Shown here in pieces: positions 1-5,858 of a DNA stretch of 8,747 nucleotides. Source of the DNA: Thermoplasmata archaeon (GTDB lineage Archaea > Thermoplasmatota > Thermoplasmata > Thermoplasmatales > Thermoplasmataceae); assembly GCA_021806355.1 (NCBI GenBank), contig JAJZXT010000053.1, forward strand, positions 1 to 8,747, in the 5' to 3' direction. Position 1 is the first letter of the stretch. Each line of letters begins with the position of its first letter. The position numbers were made by a program, and so were the translations under genes. The notes below the pieces were generated by a model. The model was not told the DNA's origin. It saw only the letters and a list, made by a program, of their open reading frames with translations, and made no database searches.

Positions 1-25
1 CATCAGGGCATCTGGCTGGAGTTTT

Positions 26-57
26 ATTCATTATAATATTATAATGAATTCATTATA
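26..57. repeat. Two overlapping perfect palindromes
   Basis: Positions 26-49 form a perfect 24-base palindrome: ATTCATTATAAT followed directly by its reverse complement. Positions 40-57 form a second perfect palindrome of 18 bases centred on GAATTC. The unit ATTCATTATA therefore occurs three times in alternating orientation (26-35 direct, 40-49 inverted, 48-57 direct). A TATA-like TATATAA follows at 54-60. AT-rich DNA forms short palindromes by chance, but two of this length sharing a unit suggest a binding site for a dimeric regulator, or a cruciform-prone element. The regulated gene is not visible. Confidence 0.55.
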
Positions 58-218
58 TAAGGATCTTTCGGTCTCTATTACTGATTCCGATGAACTTCAG
101 AACACTGAACTCTTACGATATTCACTGAAAAATAATTCAATTGTTCCCTAATTGAGCTCTGAGTTTAGGATGATAAAGATGCGTGATTAAGTCTTAAATT
201 CCAATAAGTATGTAATGC

Positions 219-228
219 AAAAAAAAAA
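219..228 (-). terminator. Oligo-T terminator of the L1-L10-L12 operon
   Basis: Read on the minus strand, ten consecutive T residues begin immediately after the TAA stop codon of the small membrane protein gene. Archaeal transcription commonly ends at such T tracts without needing a hairpin, and no strong hairpin is seen here. The position fits the end of the transcript carrying L1, L10, L12 and the membrane protein. Confidence 0.6.
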
Positions 229-414
229 TTATTGAGTTGTGCTCTTGGTATTATCGCCTTTCATCGTCATTATGATGATGAAGAGATCAATCATAACCCA
301 AACCAATCCAATGATTAACCATAAAAAGTTTGGATAGATAAATATAGAGATTATTAGAATTAAGACAGGCAATAAGTATTTCAGAACACCTGCCACAAAT
401 TCTCTGAGTCCCAT
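229..414 (-). CDS. Small two-helix membrane protein downstream of L12
   Basis: A 61-residue protein of unrecognised family. It has two hydrophobic segments, roughly residues 8-28 and 31-50, joined by a short turn containing Tyr-Pro-Asn, and a short polar tail (residues 51-61, with MKGDNTKSTTQ). It is thus probably an integral membrane hairpin. The ATG lies 8 bases after the L12 stop codon, and the only ribosome-binding-like sequence, GGATGA, overlaps that stop, so it is very probably co-transcribed with the ribosomal-stalk genes. The T10 terminator follows its stop directly, which places it inside the operon. Being the last gene of a ribosomal operon does not by itself give a function. That it is translated is likely from the spacing and from a clean membrane-protein composition, but it is unproven. 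Confidence 0.65.
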   Translation of the reverse strand: MGLREFVAGVLKYLLPVLILIISIFIYPNFLWLIIGLVWVMIDLFIIIMTMKGDNTKSTTQ

Positions 415-422
415 TTATATCT

Positions 423-734
423 TCATCCGAACAGCGAACTGAGGCCAGCCATTGCATCCTCTTCGGAAACTTCTGGTTTTTCGTCTTTCGCCTCTTCTTT
501 TTTCTCTTTCGCCTTTTCTTCGTGATGTCCTGCAGCCGGAGCAGCAGCTACCTGCTGAACTGATGCGTTCTTGATAACATCCTCTATATTAACTTCCTTG
601 AGGCTTGATACCAGTGCTTTCAGTCTTGCATCATCTGCCTTGATTCCTGCTTCTTCCATCACTTTTCTCAGATTTCCTTCGTCTATTTCCTTACCTGCTG
701 AATGAATCAGCAAGGCTCCATATACATATTCCAT
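423..734 (-). CDS. rpl12: 50S ribosomal protein P1 (L12)
   Basis: Archaeal stalk protein P1/L12, 103 residues, a normal length. The N-terminal helical domain (about 1-58, beginning MEYVYGALLIHSAGKEID) dimerises and binds the spine of L10. It is followed by an alanine-rich hinge (about 63-69), a highly charged Lys/Glu linker (72-92) and the conserved C-terminal hydrophobic tip ending GLSSLFG. In archaea several dimers sit on L10 and the tips recruit translation factors such as aEF1A and aEF2. The tip closely resembles the end of L10 in the same operon (GFGALFG). A strong ribosome binding site, GGAGG at 743-747, lies 8 bases before the ATG and just after the L10 stop codon. High expression and stoichiometry above that of L10 would be expected. 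Confidence 0.95.
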   Translation of the reverse strand: MEYVYGALLIHSAGKEIDEGNLRKVMEEAGIKADDARLKALVSSLKEVNIEDVIKNASVQQVAAAPAAGHHEEKAKEKKEEAKDEKPEVSEEDAMAGLSSLFG

Positions 735-748
735 TTCTTTTTCCTCCT

Positions 749-1675
749 TTACCCAAATAATGCTCCAAATCCTTCAGTCGCATCTTCTGCTTCCTTTTCT
801 TCTTCCTTTTCCTCTTTTACTTCTTTGTTTGTTTTTCCCTTATCCTCGCTTTCATTTCCCTGATTGGATGGAACTGAATTGATTATCAGCGATTCCATCT
901 CCTTTTCACTGAGGAATTTCGTAGCTACTGCCAAGCCCTCAGCCTGAATCCTTCCTTTTATTACAAGGTCTGGAACAATTTCCTTAGTAATAAACATTGC
1001 CGATCCTGCCAGTGCCTTCGCCTTAGCAAATGCCATAGCAATTTCAGAAGCAACGAATTCAGGGGTTATGGACAATGTATCCGTTCCAAATATCAATCCA
1101 TCATAATACGCTGAGATAACGTCAAGTCCTACCGTAATTGGGTGAATTTCTAATTTTTCCAGAATTTTCGCTTTTTCCCTGGATATTTTTTCCCCTTTTT
1201 TAACAAAAACTACTTCTTTCTTGATGACAATTTTTCCTTTCTCTATGGCTGTCTGGAGTCCAACCTTCTGGAATTCACTGATCATTGGCCCAGGAGGAAA
1301 TGAAGTTTCCTTGGCATCAATTACAATGTCCTCTGACGCAATTTCTCCTCCTCTCGCAGCTGCCTTTTGCTTGGAGCTCTCGAGTGAGCCGTAAAGCTTT
1401 TGAGGCGTTAGTTCGGTTGTAATTAAGGCGATTTGCCCGGATAAATACTCCTTGAGTCCCTTTATATGTTCCTTGTTTATCTTATCAAGGGTTTTTTCAA
1501 CTAGTGTTCCCCTCATAACCCTCAGTTTTGCTTTCCCTTTCAGTGATCTCCTTATCTGCTGAAGCTGTTTGTTCCTGATACCCTTAATGCTGACTATAGC
1601 AGTAACCGGGCTTTTTTCAATTTCCGTTTTAACTTGATCAACAAGTTCCACTTTCCATTTTGCCGGCTCGGTCAA
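749..1675 (-). CDS. rpl10: 50S ribosomal protein L10 (acidic P0 homolog)
   Basis: Archaeal L10/P0 of 308 residues, the base of the ribosomal stalk. The N-terminal domain (about 1-105) binds 23S rRNA together with L11. An inserted domain II (about 108-180) carries the typical FPPGPMISEFQKVGLQT stretch at 126-142. The helical spine (about 205-265) holds L12 dimers, and an acidic Lys/Glu linker leads to GFGALFG. The start is TTG at 1673-1675: an in-frame TGA lies only three codons upstream, so no earlier start is possible. The TTG overlaps the L1 stop codon (TTGA, 4 shared bases) with GGTGA as ribosome binding site about 6 bases upstream. This points to translational coupling with L1. Confidence 0.94.
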   Translation of the reverse strand: MTEPAKWKVELVDQVKTEIEKSPVTAIVSIKGIRNKQLQQIRRSLKGKAKLRVMRGTLVEKTLDKINKEHIKGLKEYLSGQIALITTELTPQKLYGSLESSKQKAAARGGEIASEDIVIDAKETSFPPGPMISEFQKVGLQTAIEKGKIVIKKEVVFVKKGEKISREKAKILEKLEIHPITVGLDVISAYYDGLIFGTDTLSITPEFVASEIAMAFAKAKALAGSAMFITKEIVPDLVIKGRIQAEGLAVATKFLSEKEMESLIINSVPSNQGNESEDKGKTNKEVKEEKEEEKEAEDATEGFGALFG

Positions 1676-2322
1676 TTCACATCACCCGGTTCTATCTTAA
1701 CTGCTTTTCCCATTGTGGTTTTCAGGTATATTGATTCTATGTTAGAACTTCCTTTTTCCAGCCTGCCGGTGATTCTTTTTATAACTTCCCTTATGTTTGC
1801 ACCAACGTCCTCCTCTGGCATTGATCTTGTTCCCACGGGGACATGGAATGTCTTTTTATCCCTGGTCCTGACCCTTACAGTTCTCTTCAGGACGCTTATC
1901 ATTGAAGTTGGATCCTGTCCGGGAGGAACAGGTCTTGGTATTTTTCCCCTTGGACCGAGTACCTGACCCAATGACTTACCTATTGACGCCATTAGATTCG
2001 ATTCTGCAATGAAATATTCAACCTGGTTCACAATTCTCTTGAATTCCTTCTTATCATCAGCAAACTTAGACAGATCCTCAGGACCATATGAAATGTCTAT
2101 AGCTCCCTTGACCTTCTGCCTCATTTCCTCGCTTGCAAAGATGGCCACTTTGTATTCTTTGCCCCTGCCTTTTGGCAAAACAACTTCATCATTAATCCTG
2201 TTTTTAGGATTTGATAGATCAATATCCTTAAGATTTATGGCCAACTCCAAACTTTCCAGAAATTTTCTCTCTTTTCCGTTTGCTTTTGCTTCCTTTATTA
2301 TATCTTCCAACTTTCCTGCCAT
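1672..2322 (-). CDS. rpl1: 50S ribosomal protein L1
   Basis: Ribosomal protein L1, 216 residues, typical for archaea. It binds 23S rRNA at the mobile L1 stalk near the E site and in several organisms also represses its own operon by binding a mimic of that rRNA site on the mRNA. The conserved core GKSLGQVLGPRGKIPRP is at 115-131 and the C-terminal motif TTMGKAVKIEPG at 202-213. The ATG is preceded by a strong ribosome binding site (GGAGGG, 2328-2333). It is separated from the upstream L11 gene by 136 bases with its own promoter, so L1-L10-L12 can be transcribed separately from L11. A 5-bp hairpin in the leader touches the ribosome binding site. Confidence 0.94.
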   Translation of the reverse strand: MAGKLEDIIKEAKANGKERKFLESLELAINLKDIDLSNPKNRINDEVVLPKGRGKEYKVAIFASEEMRQKVKGAIDISYGPEDLSKFADDKKEFKRIVNQVEYFIAESNLMASIGKSLGQVLGPRGKIPRPVPPGQDPTSMISVLKRTVRVRTRDKKTFHVPVGTRSMPEEDVGANIREVIKRITGRLEKGSSNIESIYLKTTMGKAVKIEPGDVN

Positions 2323-2332
2323 TATATCCCTC

Positions 2333-2347
2333 CTGCATTGACTGCAG
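2333..2347 (-). promoter_or_regulatory. Hairpin abutting the L1 ribosome binding site
   Basis: In the L1 mRNA leader, CTGCA and TGCAG flank a 5-base loop (GTCAA in the mRNA sense), and the last G of the stem is the first G of the Shine-Dalgarno GGAGGG. A stem of 5 bp is weak on its own, but the position is right for control of L1 translation, and L1 autoregulation is known in methanogens and bacteria. I cannot show from the sequence that the loop matches the L1-binding consensus. Confidence 0.35.
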
Positions 2348-2380
2348 TATTAGCGGGCGTGCCTCATAGAATGAGTTTTT

Positions 2381-2386
2381 TTTATA
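2381..2386 (-). promoter_or_regulatory. TATA box for the L1-L10-L12 operon
   Basis: On the minus strand TATAAA is preceded by a purine-rich BRE-like GGAAGAGCA. A start about 25-27 bases downstream would give a leader of roughly 34 bases, enough for the GGAGGG site and the small hairpin. A second AT-rich candidate (TTTTTAATATATT, about 2433-2445) lies further upstream and could instead mark the L11 terminator or an alternative promoter. A further small hairpin (CTCAT-TCT-ATGAG, 2363-2375) lies between this TATA box and the predicted start. Confidence 0.5.
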
Positions 2387-2458
2387 TGCTCTTCCTAGTA
2401 TTCATGCCTTGATTGGTACCAACTGCATTGGCAATATATTAAAAACCTTTTTGGATTT

Positions 2459-2932
2459 CTACGATATCTCTATTTTTCCGTTAAGAATATCGTCCTGAAT
2501 CTCCTTAGCGGTCTTTCCTTCTACGTTGATTCCAAGGCTGAAACATGTTCCCAGCACTTCAAGAACCGCCCCTTTCAGATCATTAGACATCATCGAGTCC
2601 ATCTTTGACCTTGCCACCTTGGTTATAACTTCCAGGTTGGCGTTTGCTACAACGGTCTCCTTTCTTTTGCCGGAGCCTTTTTCTATCCCAAGCTCCTTCT
2701 TTAGAAGTGCCGATGTGGGAGGTATTCCTACCTTTATTTCATATGCCTTCTTGGCGGCGTCCGTAACAGTTACCGTTATGGGTACCTGCATTCCCTGGAA
2801 ATCCTTCGTTTTTTCATTGATTTCCTTTATAATCTGCGCCATATTCAACCCGAGTGGACCCAGAGCCGGTCCAAGTGGAGGGCCGCTTGTAGCTTTTCCC
2901 CCTTCTACCATTGTCTTTACTTCCTGTGCCAT
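2459..2932 (-). CDS. rpl11: 50S ribosomal protein L11
   Basis: Ribosomal protein L11, 157 residues, of the archaeal type. It binds the 23S rRNA GTPase-associated region together with L10 and contacts elongation factors. The N-terminal domain has the hallmark ATSGPPLGPALGPLGLN at 14-30. The C-terminal RNA-binding domain (about 70-150) contains IPPTSALLKKELGIEKGSG and the final helix region GTCFSLGINVEGKTAKEI. The ATG at 2930-2932 lies a few bases from the transcription start predicted from the upstream AT box, so the leader should be very short, and only a weak GGT-like site precedes the ATG. It is divergent from the ComB-family gene. Confidence 0.95.
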   Translation of the reverse strand: MAQEVKTMVEGGKATSGPPLGPALGPLGLNMAQIIKEINEKTKDFQGMQVPITVTVTDAAKKAYEIKVGIPPTSALLKKELGIEKGSGKRKETVVANANLEVITKVARSKMDSMMSNDLKGAVLEVLGTCFSLGINVEGKTAKEIQDDILNGKIEIS

Positions 2933-2959
2933 GATCTTTACCTTGCTGGTGATGCTGGA

Positions 2960-2972
2960 TTTATTTTAATAC
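2960..2972. promoter_or_regulatory. Shared AT-rich promoter element between L11 and the ComB-family gene
   Basis: The 57-base gap between the two divergent ATG codons holds a single TATA-like block, TTTATTTTAATA. Read rightwards its centre lies about 25 bases before the ATG at 2990, as in leaderless transcripts. Read leftwards (TATTAAAATAAA) it lies about 34 bases before the L11 ATG. One nearly symmetrical AT element may therefore serve both directions. The assignment rests on spacing only. Confidence 0.45.
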
Positions 2973-2989
2973 TTTCCTGAAAATATACC

Positions 2990-3655
2990 ATGGAAATATT
3001 CATGAAGGTAAGTGTTGTTGAAGGGCGAAGAGCCAGGAGTTTTCCAAATTGCACCAAAGTGCTGGTTGATGTTTATAGGTCAACAACGACAATACCTCTT
3101 GCACTGAAGGCCGGAGCTAAATGTGTCGTCCCTACACTGACAGTGGCAGAGGCAAGATCAGTTGCCTCCAGCATAAGGAATTCTGTAACCATTGGCGAAA
3201 GATACGGGTTCAAGATACCCGGATTCGATCTGAACAACTCGCCTTTTGACGTTGCTGCGTATGATTTTCAGGGGAGAACGGCGATTATAACCTCCACAAA
3301 TGGAACAAGGGTTCTCAGAAGAATACAGGATAGCGGAGAAATTTTCATAGCATCATTTGTAAATCTAACTGCAACCATAGATGCTCTGAAAGCATGCGAT
3401 GAAGTGCAGATTGTGTTATCAGGGAGGCCGGATGGCTCAGCTGATGAAGACATTCGTTTTGGGGAGGCTCTTAGATCAGCCCTCCTTGGGGAACAGGTAG
3501 ATGTGGAGAAGGTAATTTCAAGAGTCAGTAGAGGGAGAGGAACAAAAAGGTTAATTATCATTGGGGGAAGAAGGGATATATCGGTTAGCCTCACACATGA
3601 TCTTGCTGATTTTCCATGCAAATACGAGGATGGGAAGATCGTCAAATGTTCATAG
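2990..3655 (+). CDS. ComB family (2-phosphosulfolactate phosphatase-like) protein
   Basis: A 221-residue member of the ComB family. The founding enzyme removes phosphate from 2-phosphosulfolactate in coenzyme M synthesis and depends on magnesium. Family signatures are in order: VDVYRSTTTIPLALKAGA (26-43), the GERYGFKIPGFDLNNSPFDV block (69-88), ITSTNGTRVL (100-109), ASFVNLTATIDAL (121-133) and the acidic ADEDIRFGEAL (151-161). The start could be ATG 2990 or ATG 3002; promoter spacing fits 2990 slightly better, and neither has a ribosome binding site, so the transcript is probably leaderless. Thermoplasmata outside the methanogens are not expected to make coenzyme M, so the true substrate is open. 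It overlaps mptE tail-to-tail by 6 bases. Confidence 0.85.
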   Translation: MEIFMKVSVVEGRRARSFPNCTKVLVDVYRSTTTIPLALKAGAKCVVPTLTVAEARSVASSIRNSVTIGERYGFKIPGFDLNNSPFDVAAYDFQGRTAIITSTNGTRVLRRIQDSGEIFIASFVNLTATIDALKACDEVQIVLSGRPDGSADEDIRFGEALRSALLGEQVDVEKVISRVSRGRGTKRLIIIGGRRDISVSLTHDLADFPCKYEDGKIVKCS

Positions 3656-4309
3656 CCCCGATATTTTATCTCCTCTGAACCTCTCCAGATCTTTTAACAG
3701 ATCCCTGGCTATCTTTAACTTTGCATCCTTTCTTTCATTCCATGCCTTACCGTGCTGAATTGAGAAATCAAAATCTACCAGCTCTATAGATGAAGCCCCA
3801 AGAAAATCCGCGATATATGCAGCCCGGTCTCCGTCCGTGAAACCGCCAAAATTGTATATCCTTCTATATCCCGGAACCTGCGTAGTGGGAATAAACCTGC
3901 CATTGAATAAAGGGCAAAATCTGTCCAATTCCTTGATGTTATCTCCGTGGGAATGGATGAATACAATTGAGCCTTGTTCTGACAATTCTAATATCCTGTC
4001 CACATCGCCGTCAAGATCCGTCACAATTATTTCAGGAACATATGGCTTTTCAATTTTCCAGATTGCTGAGTCTGCCACAACAATGGCCCCTTTTCCATAA
4101 ATTCCAGAAATATCTGTTTTTGGAGGGCCATTCCCTATTATGAAAAACCTCCTGTTTGAGTTTGACTTTGCGAGAGTCATCAGAGCTTCGCAATAATTTT
4201 TGAACGCTGCCATGTGATCTGCAGATTCTAAATCATCCTTTTTACTGATATGAAGAATATCGCATATCTCATCATATCTCTTCTGCCAATGCGTTTCTCC
4301 TCCTATCAT
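3650..4309 (-). CDS. mptE: 6-hydroxymethyl-7,8-dihydropterin pyrophosphokinase, archaeal MptE type
   Basis: A 219-residue protein of the archaeal MptE family (COG1634, DUF115-like). It transfers pyrophosphate from ATP to 6-hydroxymethyl-7,8-dihydropterin, a step of folate or methanopterin-type cofactor synthesis, replacing bacterial FolK. Family signatures are GNGPP (59-63), VADSAIW (78-84), PEIIVTDLDGD (92-102), FIHSHGDN (117-124) and GFTDGDRAA (156-164), then an Asp-rich DFDFS (179-183) and a basic C-terminal helix. The acidic TDLDGD and HGDN motifs are the likely Mg-ATP and pterin binding elements. The ATG overlaps the stop codon of the upstream DUF373 gene (ATGA), so the two are probably translationally coupled. 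Its stop codon lies directly against that of the convergent ComB-family gene. Pterin pathway assignment is from family knowledge. Confidence 0.88.
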   Translation of the reverse strand: MIGGETHWQKRYDEICDILHISKKDDLESADHMAAFKNYCEALMTLAKSNSNRRFFIIGNGPPKTDISGIYGKGAIVVADSAIWKIEKPYVPEIIVTDLDGDVDRILELSEQGSIVFIHSHGDNIKELDRFCPLFNGRFIPTTQVPGYRRIYNFGGFTDGDRAAYIADFLGASSIELVDFDFSIQHGKAWNERKDAKLKIARDLLKDLERFRGDKISGL

Positions 4310-5433
4310 TGTCCCCTTAAAATGTCCGTCGTCCTTGTACTTCTTGTGAAATGCCTGTGAACGAGTGCGCTGATAATGGCTACTGCGATACCCATTATCA
4401 TGAACACTACCCCATTAAATGCAACCGTGATTGTCACGTAAGTCAGAACATACCTTATGTAGTTTAAAAGTCCATATACGATGAATTCAGCAGCAAGCGT
4501 GAATGTAAGGCCATACCATATCCTCTGAATTTGCCCCTGTTCACCAAGGTACATGTCCAGTGCCCTGAGAGCTTCCCTTGAGAATATGGCTCCATATACC
4601 CACCAGCTAAAGTATCCCAGATATTCGAGGATGTTATCAAATGCCACACCGGGGGATCTCGAAATTGCAACGTAGGATGATGCTACGCCGACAAGTACTA
4701 TTCCCACAGACACGATATATGAAATAAAGAGAATCCGCGCCTCTTCTGAATATTTCTTGATATCGTTGAATAATTCTGAAATAACAGTCCTGAGATCGAA
4801 TCCCCTCTCGATGAAGTAAGCTCCTATAACCACGGAAACAATTGCGCCTGAGTAATAGGATGGATTCAACCCTCCAACCGATCCGATTACGGTAAGGTAT
4901 ATGGCGGCCACTAGTTCCACCATTCCATAGGTAAGCAGAAAAAGCCCTACGGGTATGATGAATTTACTCACCAGTTTCTTATCCTTCAGTGCCTTTACGA
5001 TATAATAGTAAAGTGATTCTATATTCTGGTTGTGCCGTACAATAACGTGCTTCACATATCTGACAGGTATCCTGGAGAGTATCAGTGGCATTATATAATC
5101 GTCCTCAGCGCCGTCAGAAATTAAAATAGCACTCCGGAAGTTTTTTTCTCCGAGAACCGTATCCAGTTGGCTTCCTATGATCTCATCTGATTTGGGGCCA
5201 ACGTCTGTATCCCCGGTTATGGTACAGATCTCAACATCTTCCCCCTTTGCCTGTAATTCATCATAATGTTTAAGGGCTCCAAAGAGTGCGTTGGCATCGG
5301 AATCTTCTGGATCCACTGATATAAGCTTCACTGCAGCATTATAACATTCAGTATAACCAATGATTGGCCCTTGTATGCCAGCCTTCTCTCCGAAGTCATT
5401 ATCTCTGTCCACATTAACGATGATGCTAACCAT
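4306..5433 (-). CDS. DUF373 family membrane protein
   Basis: A 375-residue archaeal protein of the DUF373 family, function unknown. The N-terminal half (about 1-150) is soluble and carries acidic conserved motifs: NVDRDNDFGEKAGIQGP (7-23), DPEDSDAN (41-48), GDTDVGPKSDEI (74-85), ISDGAEDDYIMPLI (105-118) and VIVRHNQNIES (130-140). The Asp clusters could bind metal or phosphate, which is inference. The C-terminal half has about six hydrophobic segments (near 157-185, 194-208, 236-256, 266-284, 307-329 and 332-358), so the protein is a membrane-anchored cytosolic domain. A TATA-like TTTAATTA sits about 30 bases before the ATG and no ribosome binding site is seen, suggesting a near-leaderless mRNA. 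It overlaps mptE by 4 bases, so the two products may act in the same process. Confidence 0.85.
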   Translation of the reverse strand: MVSIIVNVDRDNDFGEKAGIQGPIIGYTECYNAAVKLISVDPEDSDANALFGALKHYDELQAKGEDVEICTITGDTDVGPKSDEIIGSQLDTVLGEKNFRSAILISDGAEDDYIMPLILSRIPVRYVKHVIVRHNQNIESLYYYIVKALKDKKLVSKFIIPVGLFLLTYGMVELVAAIYLTVIGSVGGLNPSYYSGAIVSVVIGAYFIERGFDLRTVISELFNDIKKYSEEARILFISYIVSVGIVLVGVASSYVAISRSPGVAFDNILEYLGYFSWWVYGAIFSREALRALDMYLGEQGQIQRIWYGLTFTLAAEFIVYGLLNYIRYVLTYVTITVAFNGVVFMIMGIAVAIISALVHRHFTRSTRTTDILRGQ

Positions 5434-5459
5434 TTCTTGCCTTTAATATGAGGAAGGGC

Positions 5460-5470
5460 ATAATTAAATT
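5460..5470 (-). promoter_or_regulatory. TATA-like element before the DUF373-mptE operon
   Basis: Minus-strand AAATTTAATTA centred near 5465 lies about 30 bases upstream of the ATG at 5433. This predicts a transcription start within a few bases of the start codon, which agrees with the absence of a Shine-Dalgarno sequence. It lies within the short gap after the winged-helix gene, so DUF373-mptE can be transcribed independently. Confidence 0.4.
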
Positions 5471-5497
5471 TTGGTAGTTTCAGACACTTATTTCTTT

Positions 5498-5713
5498 TTA
5501 TTTCAGGGTAAAATAGCCCGCACTCTTCTGACGCGCTATCCTCTTAACCATGCCCTTGTTTGTTAATTCCTGCAGAGCTGCACTAACTATGGCTTTTCCG
5601 ACGCCAGCAGCTTTCATTATGTCGTCGGCAGTCTTCAGCTTATCTTCTGATATTGCACCAACTCTCTTCAGGGCATCATAAACTTTTTTTGCGTTTGGAG
5701 ACAATTCCTCCAT
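5498..5713 (-). CDS. Small winged-helix DNA-binding protein
   Basis: A 71-residue protein consisting of one winged helix-turn-helix domain. Helix 1 is near 5-17 (SPNAKKVYDALKRV), a second helix near 26-35, a recognition-helix candidate GKAIVSAALQELTNKGMV around 38-55, and a basic wing KRIARQKSAGYFTLK at the C-terminus. It is rich in lysine and clearly net positive. The start at 5711-5713 is chosen because GGTGA lies 4 bases before the ATG and homology-like sequence begins here; a longer reading frame extending to 5836 would run through the divergent promoter region and adds an unlikely N-terminus. Either a specific regulator, perhaps of the divergent HMG-CoA synthase operon or of itself, or a small abundant chromatin-type protein would fit. 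The sequence does not decide. Confidence 0.75.
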   Translation of the reverse strand: MEELSPNAKKVYDALKRVGAISEDKLKTADDIMKAAGVGKAIVSAALQELTNKGMVKRIARQKSAGYFTLK

Positions 5714-5747
5714 ATTTTCACCTTGGTTGATATCATATCGTGAATGA

Positions 5748-5757
5748 ATATAATAAT
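5748..5757 (-). promoter_or_regulatory. TATA box of the winged-helix gene
   Basis: Minus-strand CATTATTATATT lies about 40 bases before the ATG at 5713, predicting a start near 5725 and a short leader carrying the GGTGA ribosome binding site. An 8-base palindrome TGATATCA (5728-5735) sits at the predicted start. Confidence 0.45.
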
Positions 5758-5770
5758 GTATTACACAATT

Positions 5771-5787
5771 CAACTCATTCCGAGTTG
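5771..5787. promoter_or_regulatory. Inverted repeat upstream of the winged-helix TATA box
   Basis: CAACTC and GAGTTG are perfect 6-base arms around a 5-base spacer. The repeat lies about 15-20 bases upstream of the leftward TATA box, a usual place for an activator or for a repressor reaching into the promoter. A weaker pair, TCGCC (5797-5801) and GGCGA (5814-5818), lies next to it. Confidence 0.4.
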
Positions 5788-5828
5788 GATCAATAGTCGC
5801 CTTAATATCGAGTGGCGAGCGATGTGTG

Positions 5829-5844
5829 TTCGGCAAGTGCCGAA
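5829..5844. promoter_or_regulatory. Perfect inverted repeat upstream of the HMG-CoA synthase promoter
   Basis: TTCGGCA and TGCCGAA are perfect 7-base arms separated by only AG. The GC-rich palindrome stands out from the AT-rich surroundings and lies about 15 bases upstream of the HMG-CoA synthase TATA box. It is a good candidate operator or activator site for a dimeric regulator, and the winged-helix protein encoded next door is the obvious first candidate, by position only. Confidence 0.5.
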
Positions 5845-5858
5845 TATGCTTTCAGCAA

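Larger units (their letters stand above)
1..228. other. AT-rich intergenic stretch at the left edge
   Basis: No convincing gene is seen here. The stretch contains the two overlapping palindromes at 26-57, a TATA-like TATATAA at 54-60, a small inverted repeat (TCAATT at 137-142, AATTGA at 150-155, 7-base loop), and at its right end the oligo-A tract that serves as terminator of the minus-strand ribosomal operon. One plus-strand frame is open from the window edge to a TAA at 149-151, so the C-terminus of a gene cut by the left edge cannot be excluded, but the translation resembles nothing I recognise. Confidence 0.5.

Noticed and set aside
90..128. 12-codon plus-strand frame at the spacing expected from the TATATAA at 54-60
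   Set aside because: Too short to support, with no ribosome binding site or recognisable sequence.
2..151. Open plus-strand frame from the left edge to TAA 149-151 (with ATG at 44)
   Set aside because: It runs through the palindromes, has AT-driven composition and resembles no family. It could be the tail of a gene cut by the edge, but nothing supports it.
1634..2341. Plus-strand open frames opposite L1 and the start of L10
   Set aside because: Antisense shadows of strongly conserved ribosomal genes, without promoter or ribosome binding site.
2526..2969. 147-codon plus-strand frame opposite L11
   Set aside because: Antisense shadow; its composition follows from the conserved L11 codons, and it runs into the L11/ComB promoter region.
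4464..4670. Minus-strand frame inside the DUF373 gene
   Set aside because: Out-of-frame shadow with no start signals; the DUF373 frame is continuous with membrane segments here.
5714..5836. Upstream extension of the winged-helix protein to 112 residues
   Set aside because: The extension crosses the predicted TATA box and inverted repeat, while a good GGTGA site precedes the internal ATG at 5713.
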